Source: Bacteroidales bacterium (GTDB taxonomy: Bacteria; Bacteroidota; Bacteroidia; Bacteroidales; JAADJA01). Taken from it: a DNA stretch of 7,323 nt. Below, piece after piece: positions 1 through 6,271 of this stretch (the first letter of the stretch is position 1; each line of letters opens with the position of its first letter). The stretch spans positions 1-7,323 of the forward strand of contig JAOZLR010000124.1 in NCBI GenBank assembly GCA_029934735.1, given 5' to 3'. Below the pieces are notes generated by a model. It was not told the DNA's origin, made no database searches, and saw only the letters and a list, made by a program, of their open reading frames with translations. The translations under genes were made by a program, and so were the position numbers.

Positions 1-810
1 CGGCTCATAGGAATTAATGCTGCGTTTATAGTGCATATAATATTTCCGTTTGCGGTCAGAAGGGAAATTACGTGAAATATAACTATTCATAATATAATCA
101 AAAACATAACCAGCATACTTCTCTCCCAGCTCTTCACACTTACGATAAATATCTTCAACTTCTATTTCGCGCAAGAAATATTTATAAGATACCTGTCCTG
201 TAAACAAATTCTCGGAGAAATAACCGTATGCATTGTCCGAGACATTATCTTCTGCAAAAAAGACCCTGCGGGAGCCTTTATTGTTGTTAAGTCTTGATAT
301 TTCAAACCAGGTATTTACACTAACCGCATTCAATGGCAGTGTTTTTGTGTAGACAAAATCGTCATATTCCTGCGAATCTTGAAAATCCTTAATATACTCA
401 TCCACCTCTATCTGTGCAATATTCAAAAGAAAAGCAGGCGATTTTATAAACAAAAAGCTATCAATATAATCCTCATTAAAGGTTTTTACATTCAGCCTTC
501 CCAGCTCTTCAAAAAAGCTGTTATAATAAGCTTCAAGAAAAATGGAATCGGAAATATCCTTCAAAAAAATACTATTTGCCATTAAGGTTGAATCTATTTG
601 CCACTCATCCATGCCAATAGTATCATCGCCAAGCTCATCAAGCTTCATATTAACTTTAAAAATATCATTGGTAGGCATCACTAATATTGAAATATCAGGA
701 TTTGACTCAACAAACTGCTTTGCCAGTTTCCTGTCGTATGAGCATGAGATGAGCATCTGCATCATAATGAGCAATATCAATGCATACTTATATTTATCCC
801 ACTTATTCAC
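1..810 (-). CDS. Uncharacterised lipoprotein, C-terminus cut by window edge
   Basis: I do not recognise the family. The frame is open from a GTG at 810 to base 1 with no stop, giving 270 residues and a missing C-terminus. Residues 1-23 form a type II signal peptide: a basic N-region (NKWDKYKY), a hydrophobic core (ALILLIMMQML) and a lipobox LISC with the lipidated cysteine at 23. The mature protein should therefore be anchored in a membrane, probably the outer one. The rest has no further membrane segment, is rich in Asp, Glu, Tyr and Phe, and looks folded; segments such as ILVMPTNDIF (43-52) and LNAVSVNTWFEI (160-171) look like a structured core. GTG was chosen because no ATG lies upstream in frame before a TGA at 841-843, and starting at the internal ATGs (residues 16, 17, 19) would destroy the signal peptide. 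It begins 26 bp after the phosphoesterase stop codon, so co-transcription is likely. Function unknown. Confidence 0.85.
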   Translation of the reverse strand, partial: MNKWDKYKYALILLIMMQMLISCSYDRKLAKQFVESNPDISILVMPTNDIFKVNMKLDELGDDTIGMDEWQIDSTLMANSIFLKDISDSIFLEAYYNSFFEELGRLNVKTFNEDYIDSFLFIKSPAFLLNIAQIEVDEYIKDFQDSQEYDDFVYTKTLPLNAVSVNTWFEISRLNNNKGSRRVFFAEDNVSDNAYGYFSENLFTGQVSYKYFLREIEVEDIYRKCEELGEKYAGYVFDYIMNSYISRNFPSDRKRKYYMHYKRSINSYEP

Positions 811-836
811 AAATAATATAGCTTGATAAAAAAATA

Positions 837-1955
837 TTACTCAACTACTAATTTTTCGGTAAACCGGCTAAAACCGTTATCTACTTTGATAAAATAAAGG
901 CCTTTTGGCAAATAGTCAATATTAAAACTATGGCTTTTAACATGACTAAGTTGCTTTTCAAAAACCATTTGTCCGGTCATATTAAATAATTGAATATTTA
1001 CAGAAATATCATTAATAAACTCCAATGAAACATAACTTTTTGCAGGGTTTGGATATATTACAAAACCTCTAAAAACAATCTCATTATCACCTAAACTGAT
1101 TTGATAATCTGTCAATTCACCGAAACAATTCAAAGCAGTATCATTGAGACAAATCAAATCGTAACTTATTGCCTTGTTTGCAGCAACATTAATTACAATA
1201 AAATTATCTCCATCACCTTCTCCCATTCCTGTTCCGGCAAAGGAAATATTGTCGTAAAGATCATACATAAAATTATTACTCCAGCTTACGGCTCCCATAT
1301 CACCAGCACACATAGTAACATTGTTGGGTAGTTGATGAAACAGAGGTTCAATATCAGTCCAAAAATTGGTTGGTAAAACTCTTCCTTCAAATGAGTTGGG
1401 ACATATATTTGCATAGATATTATTCTCGCTCAACCATAATAACTGATGAAAAAGAACAAAAATATTATCTACATCCTGATAAGTTGTATCTATCACATTT
1501 TCCAAAAACTCCAATTGCTCGCCTTTAATACTCCAGCCATCAATATTCGGATCCAAAACAATGAACAAATCATCTTGATAAATAAAAGAGTAATATGTTG
1601 GTCCATATCTGCTCTCAAACAGAGGCCTGTTTTCCATATCGTGATTACCGACAGCAAAATAGACAGGTAATCCTAGAGAATCAATATCAGCATCAACTTC
1701 GTCCCAGTCCTGGGCAGTAGCACCTCCTTGTACAACAATATCCCCTAACAAAACGCCAAACTCTATTTCTTCTCTACTTTGGATATATCCAAATTTATCT
1801 TTAAAGGATTGATACAATCCAATGCTATTAACACCAGGGACTCCTGAAGTGTGTCCTGCAATAAAAAATGAATAAAGAGTTGATTCATTTTGAGCGTTTA
1901 ACAAATTAGCTGATAACATTAATGCAACTAACAATATGTATCCAAATACTTTCAT
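837..1955 (-). CDS. T9SS-secreted calcineurin-like metallophosphoesterase
   Basis: Predicted secreted phosphoesterase of the calcineurin-like superfamily, 372 residues, substrate unknown. A Sec signal peptide occupies about residues 1-21 (hydrophobic core, then LLNAQ). The catalytic domain spans about 28-265. GDIVVQGG (71-78) matches the GD-x(n)-G motif, GNHD (103-106) matches the GNH[DE] motif, and FHQ supplies a metal-site histidine at 170. Two other motifs are atypical: the first, normally DxH, reads AGH (33-35), and the last, normally GHxH, reads GDMG (218-221). Residues about 297-372 form a T9SS type A sorting domain, with YPNP at 301-304, a central GQMVFEK strand and LPKGLYFIKV near the end. 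This predicts export through the outer membrane and surface attachment or release. It starts 38 bp after the flavo-diiron gene. The fold and export route are well supported; the reaction is inferred, and the altered motifs may mean a different metal site or a specialised subfamily. Confidence 0.9.
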   Translation of the reverse strand: MKVFGYILLVALMLSANLLNAQNESTLYSFFIAGHTSGVPGVNSIGLYQSFKDKFGYIQSREEIEFGVLLGDIVVQGGATAQDWDEVDADIDSLGLPVYFAVGNHDMENRPLFESRYGPTYYSFIYQDDLFIVLDPNIDGWSIKGEQLEFLENVIDTTYQDVDNIFVLFHQLLWLSENNIYANICPNSFEGRVLPTNFWTDIEPLFHQLPNNVTMCAGDMGAVSWSNNFMYDLYDNISFAGTGMGEGDGDNFIVINVAANKAISYDLICLNDTALNCFGELTDYQISLGDNEIVFRGFVIYPNPAKSYVSLEFINDISVNIQLFNMTGQMVFEKQLSHVKSHSFNIDYLPKGLYFIKVDNGFSRFTEKLVVE

Positions 1956-1993
1956 TATTCAAATAAAAACGCTTATATAAAAATAATATTCTT

Positions 1994-3199
1994 TTAATCC
2001 TTTGAAAGAAGCTCCTTGCCAAAATCTTTTCCATACTGCACACACTCTTCGAGTTGCTGTTCATTCGGAGTAAATTTCAGAAAGACACCCTCTCCAAAAA
2101 ATTTCAGTTTGAGGTTTGTAAGATTGGATTCAAGCAGTTTCCTGTTTTCACCACTCCAGCCGTAAGAGCCAAAAGCACCTGCAAGTTTGCCTTTATCGCG
2201 GTAAGGATTTATAACTGCAAAAATTTTATAAATCGGAAGTAAGATATTCTGATTAATAACAGGTGAGCCTACTATCAATCCTTTTGCACGTGTTATCATT
2301 TCCTCAAGCTCTCCAAGAGATAACATCTCAACATCAACCACATCAACCTCAATATTACCGGCTTCTTTTAAACCCTCGGCAATTTTTTCGGCAATAATGC
2401 CGGTTTTGTGATAAGCTGAAACATATGGAATAAAGACCCTGTGAGAGTCAGGTTTTGCAAGAAATTCCTCCGACCACTGTTTAGTAAGATCAACATATTT
2501 TTTCCAGTTACTTCTCAGAATAGGGCCATGACCGGGAGCAACAATATCAATGTCAAATGATTCCATTTTCTCAATGGCTTTGAGCATAAATTTACTGAAT
2601 GGCTTGATAATCACATCAAAATAATAGCGGAAAGCATAATCAAAAAATCCCACCTCATCATCAAACATTTTTTCATCAGCAAAATGACATCCGAAAGAGT
2701 CACATGTAAAAAGCACCTTATCTTCCTCAAGATAAGAGTACATTGTATCAGGCCAGTGAAGATTAGGAGCACCAATAAACCTGATTGTTTTATTACCAAG
2801 ATCGAGTGTGTCGCCGTCCTTAACAATGATATGTGGAAATCCCGGGCCTATTATGTCATTCAAATACCTGATTGCATTTCTTGAGCCGACAACTTTAGCT
2901 TTCGGTGCAATTTCAAGCAGGCGCGGAAGATTGCCCGAATGGTCAGGCTCTGTATGGTTTACAATAATATACTCTATTTCGGCTGGGTCAACAACTGCTT
3001 TAATCTTTTCGAGATAAACATCCCAAAATCTCTCTTTGGTCGCGTCAACTATTGTCTTTTTATCAGCATCAATAAAATATGAATTATAAGTTGACCCGTA
3101 TTTTGTCTCCATTACAACATCAAATGTGACAATATCATAATCAAGAACACCAATCCACTTTACATCATCAGTAACAGTTAATACATTTTTATCGCTCAT
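1994..3199 (-). CDS. Flavo-diiron protein (A-type flavoprotein, FprA/ROO type)
   Basis: Cytoplasmic enzyme predicted to reduce O2 to water and/or NO to N2O, protecting anaerobic metabolism. Its 401 residues are the usual length for the minimal two-domain form. Residues about 1-250 are a metallo-beta-lactamase-like domain with a complete diiron ligand set: H82, E84 and D86 in HTEPDH, then H148 (NLHWPD), D167 (FTCDSFG) and H224 (APGHGP). Residues about 254-401 are a flavodoxin-like FMN domain, with a phosphate loop SAYHKTG (261-267), GSPVINQ (311-317) and GSYGWSGE (344-351). There is no fused rubredoxin or flavin reductase domain, so electrons must come from a separate rubredoxin or similar partner not encoded here. 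The start is the ATG at 3199, preceded by an AT-rich leader without a Shine-Dalgarno sequence. It lies 97 bp after parC across a palindrome, and 38 bp before the phosphoesterase. Whether O2 or NO is the main substrate cannot be read from the sequence. Confidence 0.95.
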   Translation of the reverse strand: MSDKNVLTVTDDVKWIGVLDYDIVTFDVVMETKYGSTYNSYFIDADKKTIVDATKERFWDVYLEKIKAVVDPAEIEYIIVNHTEPDHSGNLPRLLEIAPKAKVVGSRNAIRYLNDIIGPGFPHIIVKDGDTLDLGNKTIRFIGAPNLHWPDTMYSYLEEDKVLFTCDSFGCHFADEKMFDDEVGFFDYAFRYYFDVIIKPFSKFMLKAIEKMESFDIDIVAPGHGPILRSNWKKYVDLTKQWSEEFLAKPDSHRVFIPYVSAYHKTGIIAEKIAEGLKEAGNIEVDVVDVEMLSLGELEEMITRAKGLIVGSPVINQNILLPIYKIFAVINPYRDKGKLAGAFGSYGWSGENRKLLESNLTNLKLKFFGEGVFLKFTPNEQQLEECVQYGKDFGKELLSKD

Positions 3200-3237
3200 A
3201 ATTTAATACTTTTATTACAGGTTCATTTTTTATTTGA

Positions 3238-3255
3238 GTCAAGGCATGCCTTGAC
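3238..3255. repeat. Perfect 18-bp palindrome between parC and the flavo-diiron gene
   Basis: GTCAAGGCATGCCTTGAC is its own reverse complement; as RNA it can form a 7-bp stem with a CATG loop. It sits 42 bp downstream of the parC stop and 38 bp upstream of the flavo-diiron start. No U-run follows on either strand, so it is not a canonical intrinsic terminator. On the minus strand its right arm ends in TTGAC, which could double as a -33/-35 element for the flavo-diiron gene, although no good -7 element follows. It could be an operator, an mRNA 3'-end or processing hairpin, or one copy of a dispersed intergenic palindrome. Confidence 0.7.
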
Positions 3256-3296
3256 CTTACAACTAATACACTACTTATTATTTGCTCTCCGGTTTA

Positions 3297-6140
3297 TTAA
3301 AATAACTCCATTTGTAAATCACTATCATCATCTTTATCTTTATCAGACTTTGAAGATTTTTTATTTTTCTTATTCTTTAGCGGAGATTTATCTGTTACTA
3401 TCTCAATCTGATCGGGATTTGTAATTTCAAAATCATCCTCATCAAGTGATAAAGCTGTTGTGCTGATTTCTTCTACAGTCTTCTTTTCGTTGTTAGGCTT
3501 TTCTTCCTTGTTAACCGGGACATCTTCCTCTTTTTTCACAGAAATTTTCTCCTCCTGCAATTCCTCTGCCTCCTGTCCGGAAGCTACATCTTCGGCATCG
3601 CTCTCCTCGTATGGTAGCGGTTCGATAAAATCAAATTTTTTAACAACATAATTCGATATCCTCTTTCCTTTTGCCTTGTAGCTCTTTATACTGACAAACT
3701 CTGCTGTATTAACAATCTCAGCCTGAATATCTTTACCATTAGCTTTTGAATCGAAAAGCAATTTAAGCCTTGGAAGATAATCGAGGCTCACACTAACCAA
3801 ATAATTACCAGATTCATCTCCTATAAAATCAATTCTTTTATTCAGATTATTTGAAAAATTAATCTGAAAACGTTTCAGGTAAAACTTTTCGGATAAAGAG
3901 TCAAAATAGACTGCTGAAACAACCTTTTTTATATTCAATTTTTCAATGAGGATCATATCCTCTTCAAAATGATTTGAAAGGTCGTAGGTCATAATTTTAT
4001 AATTCCCCGATTTCTGAATCGTCAATATTCTGTCGTCACCTTTAAACTCACCGAGATATTTCCCTCGTTCATCAATATTGAGACGCTTCACGGTATCATC
4101 GTACCAGATTTTGCGCGCGGCAAGAGTAGATATCCCTTCTTCACGCTTAACAATATTCCTGACGCTGTGCTTTGTCAGAATATTACCCTGCGAGACTTTA
4201 CCTTTAATAGCAAGTTCGCTGAAATCAAATTCAAAAGAGAGTTTTTTCAGTTTTGGCTTCGGTTTCAGATTGATTTTAACTATCTCTGCCTCACCATTTG
4301 GATTTGCAGTAAAATATAAAATTCTGCTACCTTCTGTTCCCTTTGTCAAAATGTACTCCCTATCCCGTGTTATCCCGGTAACCGCAAACCTTTTAACACG
4401 CACCGGACCTCTTTTGCCATCACGGTAAATCATATTGTAGATGGTCCGCTCATCATTTCTATTGAATATAGCAAAGTGTATAACATCCTTTCCTATAAAG
4501 ACTTTGGGGGCAACTTTTGTCACCGTAAAAGTACCATCCTGCCTAAAAACAATAATATCATCAATATCAGAACAATCGCATACAAATTCATTTTTCTTCA
4601 GAGAAGTACCTGCAAATCCCTCTTCCCTGTTGATATACAATTTTTGTGATGCAGCAGCAACGCGAGTGGCTTCAATGGTATCGAAACTGCGAAGTTCGGT
4701 TTTCCGCTCCCTGCCTTTGCCATATTTTTTCTTAATGCGCCTGAAATAATCTACTACATAGTTGATAAGATTGTTCAGGTGAACATTTACTTTGTTAATC
4801 TCATCCTCAATCCCTTTTATTAATTCGTCAGCTTTAAATGAGTTATATTTTGAGATGCGCTTAATCTTAATCTCGGTCAGCCTGATAATATCATCACGTG
4901 TTATTTCACGATTAAAGTTATCTTTAAAAGGTTCGAGCCCTTTATCAATAGCTTTTATTACTGCTTCCCAGGTTTCGCACTCTTCAATATCACGATAAAT
5001 ACGTTCTTCAATAAATATTTTTTCAAGTGAAGAAAAATGCCACTGCTCAAGCAATTCAGCCTTTTTTATCTCCAGTTCTGTCTTTAAAAGCCTGACAGTA
5101 TCATCTGTATTAATTTTAAGAATCCTTTTAACGCCAATGAACATCGGTTTGCCGCTGTCGATGATACAGGAATTGGGAGACAACAATATCTCGCAGTTCG
5201 TAAAAGCGTACAAGGCATCTATTGTTTGGTCGGGAGAAACTCCGGGAGCAAGCTTGATAACAACTTCAACTTTTTCGGCCGTATTATCATCAATCTTTTT
5301 GATTTTTATTTTCCCCTTCTCGTTTGCTGACACAATAGAGTCTATCAGGCTTGTTGTGGTTGAACCAAACGGGATATCGGAGATAATCAGTGTCTTTTTG
5401 TCCTCCTGGCTGATCTTTGCTCTTACTCTGATCTTACCGCCCCGCAGACCATCATTATATTTTGAAACATCAGCCATTCCTCCGGTTGGGAAGTCAGGAT
5501 GAATAACAAAATCCTTTTCCCTCAATATGTTTATGGATGCATCAATAAGTTCATTAAAATTATGTGGCAGTATTTTAGAGGCAAGACCTACAGCAATTCC
5601 TTCGACACCCTGGGCAAGCAACAGGGGAAATTTAACAGGTAAAGCAACAGGCTCCCTATTCCTTCCGTCGTAAGAGAGTTTCCAGTTTGTAGTTTTTGGA
5701 TTAAAAGCAACTTCAAGTGCAAACTTTGAAAGACGAGCTTCAATGTATCTCGGAGCAGCAGACCTGTCTCCTGTAAAGATGTTTCCCCAGTTACCCTGGG
5801 TATCAATAAGCAAATCTTTCTGTCCTAACTGAACAAGTGCATCACCAATAGAAGCATCACCATGGGGATGATATTTCATTGTGTTTCCGATGATGTTTGC
5901 AACCTTGTTATACCTGCCATCATCCAGCTCTTTCATAGCATGCAGGATACGTCGCTGTACAGGTTTCAGCCCGTCAGCTACATCAGGTACAGCCCGTTCG
6001 AGAATAACATAGGAGGCATAATCAAGAAACCAGTTCTCGTACATCCCTGACAGATGGACTACTTTATGTCCATCCTCAACGGATGCCTGCTCCTCGCTAT
6101 CTTGCGTTAATTCCTTATCTTGTTCGTCAAACTCACTCAC
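3297..6140 (-). CDS. parC: DNA topoisomerase IV subunit A
   Basis: ATP-dependent type IIA topoisomerase subunit that, with ParE, decatenates daughter chromosomes and relaxes supercoils by cutting and passing DNA. The breakage-reunion domain is clear: AVPDVADGLKPVQRRIL (50-66), HPHGDASIGD (91-100), and the catalytic Arg-Tyr pair R131-Y132 in AAPRYIEARL, followed by GIAVGLASKILPHN (181-194) with the DNA-bending isoleucine at 190. Coiled-coil arms and a C-gate lie at about 350-480. Residues about 500-835 form a divergent C-terminal DNA-binding region. There is no GyrA box (QRRGG-type), which argues against GyrA. The tail from about 841 to 947 is strongly charged and probably disordered, ending in QMELF. 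The start is a GTG at 6140: an in-frame TAA lies upstream, no ATG lies between, and the next Met (33) sits right at the conserved SGMYENWFLDYA block. The total of 947 residues is long compared with E. coli ParC, in keeping with the Bacteroidota form. parE is not adjacent; the upstream neighbour is divergent. Confidence 0.96.
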   Translation of the reverse strand: MSEFDEQDKELTQDSEEQASVEDGHKVVHLSGMYENWFLDYASYVILERAVPDVADGLKPVQRRILHAMKELDDGRYNKVANIIGNTMKYHPHGDASIGDALVQLGQKDLLIDTQGNWGNIFTGDRSAAPRYIEARLSKFALEVAFNPKTTNWKLSYDGRNREPVALPVKFPLLLAQGVEGIAVGLASKILPHNFNELIDASINILREKDFVIHPDFPTGGMADVSKYNDGLRGGKIRVRAKISQEDKKTLIISDIPFGSTTTSLIDSIVSANEKGKIKIKKIDDNTAEKVEVVIKLAPGVSPDQTIDALYAFTNCEILLSPNSCIIDSGKPMFIGVKRILKINTDDTVRLLKTELEIKKAELLEQWHFSSLEKIFIEERIYRDIEECETWEAVIKAIDKGLEPFKDNFNREITRDDIIRLTEIKIKRISKYNSFKADELIKGIEDEINKVNVHLNNLINYVVDYFRRIKKKYGKGRERKTELRSFDTIEATRVAAASQKLYINREEGFAGTSLKKNEFVCDCSDIDDIIVFRQDGTFTVTKVAPKVFIGKDVIHFAIFNRNDERTIYNMIYRDGKRGPVRVKRFAVTGITRDREYILTKGTEGSRILYFTANPNGEAEIVKINLKPKPKLKKLSFEFDFSELAIKGKVSQGNILTKHSVRNIVKREEGISTLAARKIWYDDTVKRLNIDERGKYLGEFKGDDRILTIQKSGNYKIMTYDLSNHFEEDMILIEKLNIKKVVSAVYFDSLSEKFYLKRFQINFSNNLNKRIDFIGDESGNYLVSVSLDYLPRLKLLFDSKANGKDIQAEIVNTAEFVSIKSYKAKGKRISNYVVKKFDFIEPLPYEESDAEDVASGQEAEELQEEKISVKKEEDVPVNKEEKPNNEKKTVEEISTTALSLDEDDFEITNPDQIEIVTDKSPLKNKKNKKSSKSDKDKDDDSDLQMELF
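3300..3314 (-). other. Candidate sliding-clamp-binding motif QMELF at the ParC C-terminus
   Basis: The last five residues of ParC (943-947) are QMELF, directly before the stop codon and at the end of a charged flexible tail. Bacterial beta-clamp-binding peptides follow Q-L-[SD]-L-F or the looser Q-x-x-L-F, so four features of the consensus are met: Gln first, a hydrophobic Met second, an acidic third residue, and the Leu-Phe end. Placement at an extreme C-terminus after a disordered linker is typical of clamp binders. Binding itself is inferred from this short motif alone. Confidence 0.4.
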
Positions 6141-6179
6141 AATCTTATATTTATTTTTTTACTCACACATATCCCTGCA

Positions 6180-6195
6180 TAAACCAACAGGTTTA
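6180..6195 (-). other. Small inverted repeat in the parC leader
   Basis: On the minus strand TAAACC-TGTT-GGTTTA forms a perfect 6-bp stem with a 4-base loop, ending about 39 bases before the parC GTG. If the promoter proposed at 6218-6225 is right, this hairpin would lie in the 5' untranslated leader of the parC mRNA. The stem is short and AT-rich, so it may be chance. Confidence 0.25.
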
Positions 6196-6217
6196 ACTTT
6201 CCTTTCCGAACAGGCGT

Positions 6218-6225
6218 CAAAATTA
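6218..6225 (-). promoter_or_regulatory. Candidate -7 promoter element for parC
   Basis: The minus strand reads TAATTTTG, an exact match to the Bacteroidota -7 consensus TAnnTTTG. It would start transcription near 6210 and give parC a leader of about 70 bases. I see no good TTG at the -33 position, so the call rests on the -7 element and its location. Confidence 0.35.
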
Positions 6226-6237
6226 TAAATAAATAGG

Positions 6238-6245
6238 TAACTTTG
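6238..6245 (+). promoter_or_regulatory. Candidate -7 promoter element for the secreted endonuclease-family gene
   Basis: TAACTTTG matches the Bacteroidota -7 consensus TAnnTTTG exactly and is followed by CCGCCA, a context familiar downstream of this element in the phylum. Transcription would start near 6250, about 20 bases before the ATG at 6272. A clear -33 TTG is missing. It lies only 12 bp from the oppositely directed candidate for parC. Confidence 0.5.
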
Positions 6246-6271
6246 CCGCCATATTCTTAACAAGTTATTAA

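Noticed and set aside
1..810. Gliding-motility lipoprotein GldB or another Gld protein
   Set aside because: Apart from being a lipoprotein, the sequence shows none of the motifs I associate with Gld proteins, so naming it would be a guess.
542..826. Plus-strand open frame opposite the lipoprotein gene
   Set aside because: The minus strand here encodes a continuous lipoprotein with a signal peptide and lipobox; the plus-strand frame is a low-complexity shadow with no recognisable motif.
1956..1993. Independent promoter for the phosphoesterase gene
   Set aside because: The closest match to TAnnTTTG on the minus strand is TTTATTTG, with a mismatch and lying within about 10 bases of the ATG, so it is too weak to call.
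1994..3199. Metallo-beta-lactamase (resistance enzyme)
   Set aside because: The fold is shared, but HxExDH plus a C-terminal flavodoxin domain identifies a flavo-diiron protein.
3238..3255. Intrinsic terminator for parC
   Set aside because: The stem is only 7 bp, and the downstream minus-strand sequence is A-rich (TCAAATAAAAAATG) rather than a U-run.
3238..3255. HcpR/FNR-type operator for the flavo-diiron gene
   Set aside because: The palindrome does not resemble the TTGTGA-N6-TCACAA or TTGAT-N4-ATCAA type sites, so no known regulator can be assigned.
3297..6140. GyrA rather than ParC
   Set aside because: No GyrA box is present, the C-terminal region is divergent, and the HPHGDASIGD and AAPRYIEARL signatures fit the Bacteroidota ParC form.
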